This document shows positions 1-10,780 of a stretch of DNA of 64,000 nucleotides, piece after piece. The stretch is taken from contig NC_085050.1 of assembly GCF_963662255.1 (NCBI RefSeq), positions 3,171,194 through 3,235,193 on the forward strand, read 5' to 3'. Numbering within the stretch: the first letter of the stretch is position 1; each line of letters starts with the position of its first letter. The notes under the pieces are model-generated. The model had not been told where the DNA came from. It did not search any database and worked only from the letters and a program-made list of their open reading frames with translations. Position numbers and translations under genes: made by a program. Source of the stretch: Cinclus cinclus (taxonomy: Eukaryota; Chordata; Aves; Passeriformes; Cinclidae).

Positions 1-272
1 TAGGGAGAAGAATGTATCCAGAAGTGATACTGGAAGGGGGACGGGGATGCTGATGGCTCAAATAAGCAGGGGGAAGGTGCAGATGTGCAGAGTGCCCGAG
101 GGTGAGCACAGCCCAGCTCAGGCTACAGCTGGTGATGGCTGAGACAAGGAAAGAAGGGGGCCCTGTGAGGCAGGAACTGTCTCCTTGTCCTTATCAGTGA
201 ACCCAGCTGTGGTAAATCCCCTGCCAGGGAGGTCCTGGGACAGTCACAGTGGCCTGAAGGTGTTCACTCTGC
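1..272. other. Non-coding, GC-richer start of window
   Basis: I see no gene or recognisable mobile element here. The stretch is rich in purines (GGGGGA and GGAAAG runs) and is more GC-rich than most of the window. It leads into the two tandem repeats that follow. Confidence 0.5.
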
Positions 273-302
273 TGATGGGCCATGATGGGCCATGATGGGC
301 CC
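273..302. repeat. 10-bp tandem repeat, three copies
   Basis: The unit TGATGGGCCA is repeated three times without mismatch, apart from the final base. It is a short direct repeat with no apparent coding role, about 60 bp before the larger minisatellite. Confidence 0.8.
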
Positions 303-360
303 AGCTGCACTGATGTGATGGGCAGCTGCATCGAATGAGGGGTCAAATTCTCCCAAACTG

Positions 361-611
361 TCTCCTGACCTACAACATTCCATCATCCAGGTGTTCCTGA
401 CCCACAACAATCCATCATCCAGGTGTTCCTGACCCACCACATTCCATCATCCAGATGTTCCTGATCCATATTCCATCATCCAGGTGTCCCTGACCCACCA
501 CATTGCATCATCCAGATGTTCCTGATCCACCACATTCCATCATCCAGGTGTTCTTGATCCACATTCCATCATCCAGGTGTCCCTGACCCACAACACAACA
601 TCACCCAGCTG
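361..611. repeat. Minisatellite, 32-bp unit, about 8 copies
   Basis: Eight imperfect tandem copies of a 32-bp unit can be read. Each runs roughly TTCCTGACCCACCACA followed by TTCCATCATCCAGGTG. Two copies are 29 bp long and have lost a few bases around CCACCACA. G/A variation at the AGGTG/AGATG position and CCTGACC/CCTGATC variation separate the copies. The last copy is the most diverged. Arrays of this kind are prone to copy-number change. Confidence 0.9.
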
Positions 612-2119
612 AAATGCCCCACCCCAGGGGAGATACCCTAGTGTTCCTTCCCAAACCTATATATAATATAAACTTAATATAAACACAACAGATGTGGGGT
701 TTTGGGGCTCTCCTTCACCATCTGTTGGATTCAGTCCATGACCAACAGACAGTGAAATTGCACTAAGTCTCATTGTGGAGTCTATGGATGCTGAGATCTT
801 TTCACTTCCTTTCTTCTCTTTCTTGTACGTTTTATTAAGTGATATTTTTATGCTTTTTATTGCCATTTACCATAGATAATAACAACCAAAAATGGCTCCA
901 TAGCAGTTTTTTTCGTGCAATCAAATTGTTCTACAGTAACCCTGTATGTGTGTATTTACAAACACTTGTCATTCAGGGTCATTTCTCTAATCCACTCTAA
1001 GGGATTTATTAAAAAGAGCCTGGGTTACACTCACATTCTGGGTGGGTTGTAACATCTCTCACAGGGTGAGATTTCTGCAATCAAGTTAAAAGCACACCAT
1101 CTCAGCATGTGATGTATATAAGCAAAGATCAGGTTTTTCTGAAGTTTGTAGACAGCTGGAAATGCAAATATAAAAAAAATCCAAAAGTCCCTGAGCTCCT
1201 TAATCGTGCGATACTGGTCACATGCTGTAAGAATGTGTTAAATACCACAAAATCATATGGAGCAGAACAACATAAGTGTTCTCCTGAGAGAGATTGTCAT
1301 CTCTCATCCTAACTGCTTCACACTAAGCTGTGAGAGCAGAGTGGAAAATGAGAGCAGGATTATCTCTGTCTGAGATCAGTGCAGAGCTCATGGACTTGGA
1401 GGGTTTTTTTCTGTTGGAGTAGAAGAGAGAGATAATATATACACCCTTAACTGAGAAAAATACTGAAATATGGAATGAGACAGATCAATGAGAAATCCAA
1501 AAAAGGAACAATCCATTTAAACCTCAGGAAATAGCACCAGCTGAAGCCGGGAGAAGGCATGGTGACACAGATCCTTTCAAGCATCAGCATCTCAGATCAG
1601 AAATCTATATCAGATTTGAAATGCAGGTTCCCCATAGCAAGTTCAAATTACAGAACAGAAGCAGAGTTCATGAAAAGACAAAACTCCCTTTAAAGGTTAA
1701 AGGAAGGAAGCAACACAGATTATTGCTTTCATGCCCTGGTAAAATCTATGCTGCTGCAGTTGAGAAGCAGAAATGAAATGTTAACTCTTTTCTTTTCTTG
1801 CAGGGAGACATTGAACAGGAATTGGAAAGGTCACGGCATGGTAAAATGCATCTACAGAATAGATAGAATGGAGCAGTGCCTTGTGCTGCCCCATCACTTC
1901 TCACCCACAGGATTCCCAGTGGAATGTGAAGTGGTTCCTTGCAGCTCTCTAGAGAGCTCTGCTGGGCATGGGGAGAGCTGGGTCTTCTCAGCCTATCATA
2001 ACCTGTGACAGCGTTGGGTCAATTTGCAATTAGATACCAGAGTTAATGTTCATATTCAGCATGGAAAAGACAAGGACCTCTTGGAATGAGTCCTGAGGAA
2101 GCCATGAAGATGCTGTGAG
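612..2119. other. Unique non-coding sequence
   Basis: No gene is recognised. The longest open frames are under 90 codons, lack splice-site support and do not resemble any family I know. The sequence is AT-rich. Confidence 0.6.
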
Positions 2120-2515
2120 TGCTATGGAGACAGGCTGAGAAGTTTGTGGTGTTCATCTTGGAGCAGGGAAGGGTCTGGTGAGACCTTGGGAGTTCTTTCC
2201 AGTACCTAAAAGGGACACAGAAAAGATGAGGATGGAATTTTAGCAGGGCCTACTGCAATAGGACAAAGGTTTTACACTAAAAGCGGTTACATTCAGACAA
2301 AATATAAGGAAGAATTTCTTTAACAATGAGGTGATGAAACACTGGCACAGGCTACCCAGAGAGGTGGTGGCTGCCCCATCCTTGGAAATATTCAAGGTCA
2401 GCTTGAGCAGAGCTCTGAGCAACCTGATCTAGCTGAAGATGTCCCTGGCCATGGCAGAAAGCTTGGACAAGGCTACCTTGAATGCACCCTTCCAACCCAA
2501 AGCATTCTGTGATCC
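2120..2515 (+). mobile_element. CR1 LINE, 3' fragment (5'-truncated)
   Basis: The sequence follows the last part of CR1 ORF2 and the 3' end in sense orientation. It contains a motif like TTAGCAGGGCCTACTGC, then GATAGGACAA-like text, then AAGGAAGAATTTCTTTAACA. The CAGAGAGGTGGTGGCTGCCC stretch encodes the usual PREVVAAPSLE end of the CR1 protein. It closes with CCTTCCAACCCAAAGCATTC and TGTGATCC. It is 5'-truncated, as most CR1 copies are, and too mutated to be active. Confidence 0.9.
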
Positions 2516-3096
2516 CATATTTTAAAAAAACACCCAAGAACACTGAAGCTTTGTCACATAGCTGCTTGCAAACCATTCCTGAAGCTGATTTTGAGGTGAG
2601 GGAAGTGGGTGAGGCAGAGACAGGGCAAGATGAGCAGAGTTCTCTGTACAGCAGCACTTGCCAGGTAGAATTGTGGTTTAGACCCTTTTAGAAAACCTCT
2701 TTGCTTTGACGTGGCTTGATGCTTTTTGCAGCAAGTGAAAGGGTGATACTCCAAGTGCTCCTTTACTGCAGATACCACCCTGGAGAGCCAAACTTGCTGG
2801 CATTCAGAACACAATCATTGCTGCTGACAAAGACAAGACTGATCAGCAAGCTACTGCCTTGAGTTTTTGGAGTATAAGTTTATAGCCCTTGTATAATTTT
2901 GGGGGCTTCTACCCACACTGAGAAACAAGCACAGCTAAGCAGGTATCTGAGCAGAGTTGTGATGCTCACACTGATTTTCTGGGGGATATCCTGCAGCCTT
3001 TCTGGTCTGCAGAAATAGATTTGTCTCACTGCCCCGTTGCACTTTTCCTTCCAAGCGTCTTATACCACCCTGCACTGATGAAGAAATCCTTAAACT
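2516..3096. other. Unique non-coding sequence between two CR1 copies
   Basis: No gene or repeat is recognised. Overlapping short frames on both strands (70-100 codons) lack splice sites and family resemblance. Confidence 0.55.
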
Positions 3097-3525
3097 ATCA
3101 CAGAATGGTTTGTGTTGGAAGAAACCTTAGAGACCATCCAGTTCCAGCCACCCCTGCCATGGGCAGGGACATCTTCCACTAGCCCAGGCTGCTCCAAGCC
3201 CCAATATCCAACCTGGTATTGGACGCTCCCAGGGATCCAGGGACAGCCACAGCTTCTCTGGGTACCCTGTGCAAGGATCTCACCATCCTCACAGGGAAGA
3301 CTTTTTTCCTACATTTAATCTAAATCTCTTTTTGTTTAAAATCATCCCCCCTTCTATTGCTATTTGCCAGTATAAGAAGTCTCTCTCCATGTTTTTATAG
3401 GTCCACTTTAAGTACTGAGATTCTACAATGAGATCTCCCTGGAACATTTCTCTTCTGCAGGCTGAAAAACCCCAGCTCTCAGCCTGTCCCTGTACCTTTT
3501 CACAACAGAGCTGGGCTGCATCCTG
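3097..3525 (-). mobile_element. CR1 LINE, 3' fragment, antisense
   Basis: Read on the + strand it begins with the reversed CR1 tail (CACAGAATGGTTTGTGTTGG), then CCATGGGCAGGGACATCTTC and CAGCTTCTCTGGGTACCC, and continues into the CR1 ORF2 end. The element therefore lies on the - strand. The copy is diverged and 5'-truncated. Confidence 0.9.
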
Positions 3526-6047
3526 AGGTTACATTTAATAAGCTGATGTGGACTGAGGGTGTAAACCCATGGGGAGGTGTAGACAAAATTCTTGGCTGGT
3601 CCAGAGCTGTAAGTGCAAAGTTCTAGCAGTAGATGATGGCTGAGAGACTTCATATCCTGGTGACATTCAGCTGGGTTGATAAGTCTGGCTCAAGCTGTCT
3701 CAGGTCTCCAGCATCTGGGAAGCTTGTGAAAAACTGAGAAGAAACTAGAGTGTCGTGTATTCTGCAGAACTAGAAGGGTGTCTGTCTCAGGAAAAAACAT
3801 ATTATGGTGAAAAATATCTTGGTTATGAGTGTCATTGCCCTGGAATCCAGTTTTGACCCTGTGGGTCATCAGCTCCACCAGTGAATATCAAGCTTCTAAC
3901 ACTGGATGTTTTCCAGGTCCTTTGCATTCACGTGCAGGGGGACAGGGGCAGCACAGTGAGGAATGCCAATGAAATATAATGGCTAGAGTGTGACTATTAG
4001 TATGGATATATCTCACTCCCAGGATGATTTTTTGACAAAATATATTTTACCCAGGAAGCCAAAATTATAACCCCCCCTCCAAACCCAAGAAAGTCTAGGT
4101 GCTGTTTTATTAACTAATGTGAGTGTTATTCAGTAACAAAAGGTTTGAGAATCTCAATCAGGGGTTTTTGTTTTTCTAAAAAAGGAAACAGGAAACAAGA
4201 CGCCATGAATTAAAAATACATGCAAATAATGCAATTAGCTATTTCTGTCAATAGCTGAGAATTGGCTCAGTGTTACATGCAGAAAGCCTCAAACCAAAAA
4301 ACTCCAAAAAGTTTTTTCCAAAACAAGATTGTTTTCACAGATACTATTGGAAAACCATGAGCCTGCACCAAGGAAAGCAGTTGCCTGATAAAGGGACGAG
4401 TGCTGCTGGCACAGCCCTGCCTGCACAGAGCACATCTATTATTGCTGTATCACGTCACAGAGTTGAGATACGGTGACCTGACTGACACCCGGAGGAGATG
4501 AGCCTCATGTTCTGAAGCATCCAATTTTGTTCCTTGTCCTGAAATCTGCAGCTCCAATCTGCAAGATCCCAATCTGCGTCATTCTTCATTTGCATGGGCG
4601 TGTGGGTTCCTGCAGCACTCGCTGCAGCCAAGAGGATTTTTACTGAGGAAATGGAAAATGCTGCTTGCTGGACACACAGAGGGTGAATATTCCAGCTGGC
4701 ACTGTTTTCTAGGAGTACTAAAAATTTCCATCAGAACAACGAACCCACCTCTGAGCAGCAGGGACCATATAAGTACTGAAAGTAGAACTTAGTCTGCATT
4801 AAATTGGAGATGGGAACATCAGCCCAGAGGGTGGGATGGGGCTGTTCCCTCTCACTACAGATTCTCGAGGTGACTTCAGGAAAGACTCCTCTCTTAGCTT
4901 GCCCTCAGGACTCTCAGGGTTGTCTCCTAAATTGCAAGGGCTGTTAAGTTCAGTCCAAAACATGAAAGAACTGGAACTGGCTTTTCCACTAAGGCAGAGG
5001 TTGTGCCAGCCAGCTCTAAATCCATCTCCTCAGGCCAGGCAGTGTGAAAGCTGAGGAGCTGCACCCTCTAATCCAGAGAAAGGCAGACAGGAGCCAAGCC
5101 AAATTACACTAAAGCAAAGACAAGGAGTCTGATAAGGGCTCTCCGACACATCTCAGGAGGAAATGGGTTACTTAAGAGCAAATCAATCACTCTTCTTGGA
5201 AGTAGAATCAGCCAAACTATGCGAGCAAAAGGTGTAAAAGGCTGCTGATGAGTAGGTTTGGGCTTGTAATGAATGACCATTGCCAGGAAGGGATTTCCAG
5301 TGATTGGATTCCTTGTTCCATCTCCTGAAAACTGCTTTATTTATGGCTGCAATAAATAGAAAATTGGTATATCCCATGGCCTAGCAGGGTATAGGAAGCA
5401 ACACGTAACTCTGTGATTCACAATCAAAATGGTCCAGTGTGTGAGTAATCATTCCTTTCCCTTCCTCTCTTTGAAGAAACTACAAAAAGTGAAAGTTGGT
5501 TGTGAGCCCTCGAATTATTGTCTGGTAGATACAATGCCCTGCAGAGGTTGGTAAGGCCACAAACCTCGGAGAGCTGGTGGTTATTCGGCTTATTGCAAGA
5601 ATTACTGGGGGGGATTCCTGCCTAACTTGGAATTTGGAGTGAATCAGTTTTTTGTGGGCTGTACTTATTTTCATCAACTAAAGATCATGTTCGTTCCATT
5701 TTATAACTGCAACCTTAACTGGTGATAAGGAGAAAATCTCGACGATGAATTTCAGAGAACTATCTGGGAGAGGTACTTGAGAAAAGAAGTCTGTCAGAAA
5801 CATCTAAGTTGGTAATGCCCCATTTCCATTGTCCCTCATCTCCACACTCACATCTGGACTGGAAGCACTAGAAAAGGTATAAAAATAATGTGATTACAGG
5901 AATCAATAAAATTCTCCCCCTCTGTGCATGAACTTTGTGTATTTCTGATTAATTTCTATGACTCACTGCAGGTTTTATTCAGGATTGTAGAGGACAAGGC
6001 TGGATGGTGGGAGCAAGAAGTGTCTCCTACAACAGCCCTTAAGATTT
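3526..6047. other. Unique non-coding sequence
   Basis: About 2.5 kb with no recognisable gene or element. Short open frames on both strands look like chance. There are isolated octamer-type motifs, such as ATGCAAAT near 4221 and ATTTGCAT near 4588, but these are too short to support a regulatory call. Confidence 0.55.
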
Positions 6048-6108
6048 AACTGTTGGACTCGATGATCTTAGAGGTCTTTTCCAATCTTAGAGTTCTGTGA
6101 TTTTATTC
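6048..6108 (+). mobile_element. CR1 LINE tail fragment
   Basis: The text TTGGACTCGATGATCTTAGA, then GGTCTTTTCCAATCTTAGAG, then TTCTGTGATTTTATTCTG matches the last ~60 bases of a CR1 element of the subfamily with a 'ggactcgatgatc' tail. Only the extreme 3' end is present. Confidence 0.8.
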
Positions 6109-8527
6109 TGCAATTGGTACACTCTGTCCTCAAAAGCACTTAGGACTTCATTTTCCTATGCAAGACATCCTGAAAAAGTTCTATGAAAATTTAATCAGTT
6201 ATTTATAAAATGCCATGCTATCATTGTCTTGAATTAAAACTTAGAAATCTGGCCACTCACCCTGACTGTACCCACATTTTGCATGGTAGTTCTTGAATGG
6301 GGGGACGATGGGTTTGTCTCAGACATCTCTAGACAAGCAAACTCACCCTCTCTGTTAACATTAAAAGGTCAACTTCACTCAAATGTTTAAATCTACCTCT
6401 TGCTGCTCCTGGCAGTACTTTGCAGTAGGATCACAGAAATATTCTGTGTGTTTGATCCAACGGAGGATTCTTTGTAATAAGGAGAAAAATAAAAAAAATG
6501 GAAGAGTTACAATTGGAATAGAGTAAATCTCAAAACATTTAATTGACACCTTCTTTATGGTCATTTTGTCCTTTTCCCCAAGTGTGAGAGCTGGTAGCCT
6601 GGAAGACTGAACACAGATGATCATGTCCCTATCATCTCTTCATCTTCAGTGCAGCTGAACAAGTGTGGAGGCTCAGAAACCTGGTTGTTGTCAAAAACCA
6701 CCCAGACAAGCTCAGAACTCAATTGTCTGTCAATTGGAAATAGGCCAGAGGGGGGTGGAAGGGAGGAAATAGGAAGAGAATAGACGTTTGTTGAAAAAAA
6801 TAAAAATAATTTCATTCTTGCCAGGACTGAGAGGCTGTTCCCATCTGCAGAATGAGTTGGCATTAATTTTCTGCCAAAGGGGGATGTGTGCTGCTCCCTG
6901 ATGTGCAACACTGCTGACAAACTGGACACCTGCCCTCTACCCACAGTAAAATGGGGAAAGGGCTATCCATGGGATCCACCACTTTGTGACGACGTCGAGT
7001 TCCTGTTACTTTTCTTCTTTCCTAAAGGAGCACAAAAAGCAAAGGATTCAATTCATCTGCCCTGTCTCTTTAAATGAGATGTGATGTCAGAGCTGGAACT
7101 TCATTTGCAGAATGCAAAAGTTTCCTGAATAGGGATTTTTTTATTCCCCACAGTGTTTCTTAAAGGCTGCCAGAACCCCTCCCTCTGTTGCCCACACCAT
7201 CTTTCTTCTCCCTGCCACCTGTCTTCTGTTGGATTAAATCCCACAAGAAAGGAAAAAGGTCCAAGAGGAATAAACGTTGATAATATTGAAAGACTTTCAA
7301 AAAGACCCCGTGCTTTTCAAAGAATATGAGCCAAACCTTACCTCTCAGTGAACCTAAGGATCTCTGCTTGCCCTTTCATGCTTCAAAACCCCCTCTGCCA
7401 GGCTACAGTTATCTCTGCTGCTTCCCAAGGCTTCAAACACTTCCCATTCACACCTTGCTTCTATTCTTGCTCCCAGTGGCACAGCCAGAATGCTCTGGCT
7501 GTCCAGAGGGAAGGTTCAAGAGGGGCAGCCTGAGCAGATCCTGTTATGGATAAGACAGGATCACTTAAAACACTTTTCATGTTCCCTGGGGAGTTGTTCA
7601 AGAGGAGGAAACTCCTTGGACTCCACTGAGGGCATGAAAAGGGCTGTTCCTTGTACGTTGACTAGGGGGAAATGTCAAATGTTCATCTCACAGTGTCCAT
7701 ATTTTTCTGTGCTGTCACCCAGCCCTGTCCTCCATTTCGTCATTCATTTTCTTTGTAGGTTTTGGCAGCCTTGCTGCAATTTTTTTTTTTTTTTACATAT
7801 ATTTCTTTCTTCATATCTTTCACTGACTCTCATTCTTAGCTTGAGATACTCCTTGGACTCTCCTGTCATCAGTTTGTCCTTCAAGAAAGATTTTTTCTCC
7901 TCTGTGGAGGTTTAGATCTGATTTTTTCAATGCCTCCACATAAAAGTTCCTCTGTCCTGTAGAATACACACATAGATAAGGCCCAAGCTCTGTGCTTTTA
8001 GACTCTTCTGTTTCTCAATAATTAATGAAAAAACTTGATCCCAACAAGCATATATGATTATGGAGGTTGTTAGGAGAATGTCCTGCTAGACCAATAAAAA
8101 TGAATTTAAATAAAGTGCCAGATCTCTAACACATCATTAATTTGGTTACTTGCTTGTGTATTATTAGCATCCCTGAAATCAAACATTCCCACCCTCCTCT
8201 AATATTCACAAAAGCAAGTGGAGAGGGAAGAAGAACCTAGGAAACGCTCATTTAGCATTACTGCATACATGTGCCTTTAAAAAGTCCTGAATCATAATTT
8301 AATAGAGAATTTCTGAGGAGATGGATATTAGTTTTCCCATTCATAAGGATTCTAATTACTGCACTTGATACTTTAACTTTTGTGGTCACAGGGTTTAACA
8401 GTTTCTTCTTTCCTTCACACTGTAATACTATAAATTTATGTTAATGTTGCAATGCAAAGACTCTCATAAAGTGACAGAAAGTAAAATCTAGGAGCCAGTA
8501 GAAAAATTAAATGGAGGTGCAAGCCTT
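6109..8527. other. Unique non-coding sequence
   Basis: No gene or element is recognised. There is a T-run near 7780-7795. A 141-codon frame at 7490-7915 is hydrophobic mainly because it crosses this T-rich stretch, and it has no splice or family support. Confidence 0.55.
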
Positions 8528-8755
8528 AATTAAAAAAACAAAACAAAACCAAAACCAACCAACCAAACAAAAAACCCAGAAAACCCCAAACCCTCCAAAA
8601 CAACCAAAAAACCCGAAACCAACGAACCAAACAAAAAAAACAACCAGAAAAAACCAAACCAAAAGAATTCCACATGCACACAAAAAATCCCACAAAATAA
8701 AAACCAAAAACACCGAACCACAAACCAAAAACTCCACTCTTTCCAAACACTGATA
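8528..8755. repeat. A/C-only low-complexity tract
   Basis: About 230 bases consist almost wholly of A and C on the + strand, in CCAAAA-, CAAAA- and CCAACC-type words, with very few G or T. Translated frames are therefore Lys/Asn/Pro/Gln-rich on + and Phe/Gly/Trp/Val-rich on -, and should not be read as proteins. Confidence 0.85.
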
Positions 8756-10309
8756 AAACCCAAACTAAATTAAATATCGGAAATACTTAACCTTGCACTT
8801 GCCTTAGGCTAAACATGGTCTCACTGCTGTGTACTACAGACCAGCTGATACCCAATGCATTCAGTTAGCTCAGCTTTCTGTCACTAAAGGTAATTTGCTT
8901 TTCCCAAACTTATTTTCCGTAATGTACAGGAGCAAAAAATAGAGGTGAAGCCTGCAGAAAAGCTTCTTCTGTTCTCCTTCCTCTTAGTGAGGAACAACTG
9001 AGTTGGATAAGTTTATCTTTCAAGTTGAAAAATGTACAGAAGTGGAAATGTTGAATATTAAATTTAGAATTTTAAATCAGGGGTGAAAGAATAGGGTGAA
9101 TGCTGGTGTGGCCAACAGTGCAGAGATAACCTGAAAATTGATTGCTGGTTATGAGAAGTGCGTGGATTCCAAAATCAGTGGAAGGCAAGGTCTTTGAAGA
9201 TTGTTGAATACAAAGATTTTATTTGAAATTCATGAGCCATCAAGTGCTAGGGCAGGATTCCTGGAAGAAGAACCAAGTTTTCCTCATTGCTGTATATTTC
9301 TCTAAGTGTCTGCCAAACCCCACTGTCAGACAGGGAATTAATTAATTATTAATAAACAGCTCTATACAATTTTTTCTTCTGGTTCTTCTGAGCCTGCTGG
9401 AAGGAAGTGGAGGCTGTGCAGGAGCTGCCCTCACTCAGTTGAATACATCTGCTTAAATTTACAGAAATGAGAATCAAATAAGAAGTTGCCGTTTGTATGG
9501 AGTCAACCATCAGCAGAAAGATGGAGCCAAATAAGTGATGCCAGAGAGCATCTTAAAACTCTGCAGTCAGGAGCAGAGAGGGCTGCAGCCAAAGCTGGAG
9601 CTGTGAGATGTGGAGAGGCTGCCCTGTAGTGACGTGACTCACTGGGCAGCCACACCAGGCTGATCCAAGTGATCCAAGGAGTTTCTCACTCTGGAAGAGT
9701 GGCTGAAACAAAATTTTGGACCTGCTCCAGTGGCGTCACATTAAAACCTTGGACAGTGCATGTCACAACAAAATGCCTTCCTTTGTTGATCTTCTCACAA
9801 GATCTTTGCTGGCTTTCTCTGGTCCAGTCTGGTGACTTCTATACTGAGCCACAAAAAGAAGGGTGAAGGGAGATAAATCTTCTAACCGAGCCACCCAATC
9901 TATATCTTTGTGGAAGCAGTTGTTCCCTGACCTAATTTAATCACTCTCAATAGATATGCTCTCTATTGAGCCCTAAATTCTATTCTTTGCCAAAGAGTTC
10001 TTAGGTCAACCTCATACTGTAGGAAAACTGTCTTTTCCACCTGAGCACTTGCTAGATCAGGCTTTGAATTTGTTGAGAAAATAATTCATTCCTATCTCTT
10101 CTTTGTCCATGGTTCTGTAGACCTCTGTCCAATACCTGAATTCAGGTTTTTTTTTGTCCAGGACAGAGACCCAGTCAATACAACTGCACTTTGTATGGAA
10201 GTCCCTCCATGTCTTTAATTGTTCTCGTCAGTCTCAATGGTTTTTCTATTTATAGCAATCCCTTTAGCACCCTGAGTAGCCAAATGCCTCATGGTGCTCA
10301 GAGTCTGGG
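8756..10309. other. Unique non-coding sequence
   Basis: No gene is recognised. The 9900-10300 part borders an ancient CR1 and may include more of it, but I cannot align it by eye. Confidence 0.5.
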
Positions 10310-10780
10310 ATAACCATGAATTTATACGGTGTCATAATGATTTATTTTCCTTTCCATTTCTTTCCTAATGACTCTTAGCACTCAATTTAGCATTTTTTGA
10401 TTGCTGTTGAGCTCTGCAGTGATGCTTTCATGGAACTGTTGCCACCCTATCAAGCTCTCACTCGAGTCATAATGGTTTGATGAAAACCCATCAGATTTGT
10501 TTTCAGGCACCCACCTTAACATTTGTCTCCCCTTTCACTTCACATTTATCCACAGTGAATTTATTCTGTGCTTTTATTTCTCACTCAGTCTTGTAAAGTG
10601 TTTTTCCAATTCTTCACAAGTGGTTTTTGTACTTATTGCTCTGCAATAGATTCATATCTGCAGAAAATTTTGTCAGCATCACCATTAATACACTTTTCTT
10701 GGGTCACTAATGCACGTATTCAGCAGTACAGTTTCCTACAGAATCCTTTTGTTGCTTCCCTCCCTAACGAGGGCTACTCA
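10310..10780 (-). mobile_element. Ancient CR1 LINE relic (ORF2 region), antisense
   Basis: On the + strand the text follows the antisense of reptile/bird CR1 reverse-transcriptase coding sequence. The order is TCCTAATGACTCTTAGCACT, then a TTTTTTGATTGCTGTTGAGC block, ATGCTTTCATGGAACTG, CACATTTATCCACAGTGAAT, CAATTCTTCACAAGTGG and CTGCAGAAAATTTTGTCAGC. The order of blocks agrees with old CR1 families. Mutations are heavy, so it is a fossil much older than the GC-rich CR1 copies elsewhere in the window. The ends are approximate. Confidence 0.6.

Noticed and set aside
8507..8763. Overlapping frames rich in Phe/Gly/Trp/Val (-) or Lys/Pro/Gln/Asn (+)
   Set aside because: They are produced by the A/C-only low-complexity tract and do not represent proteins or membrane segments.
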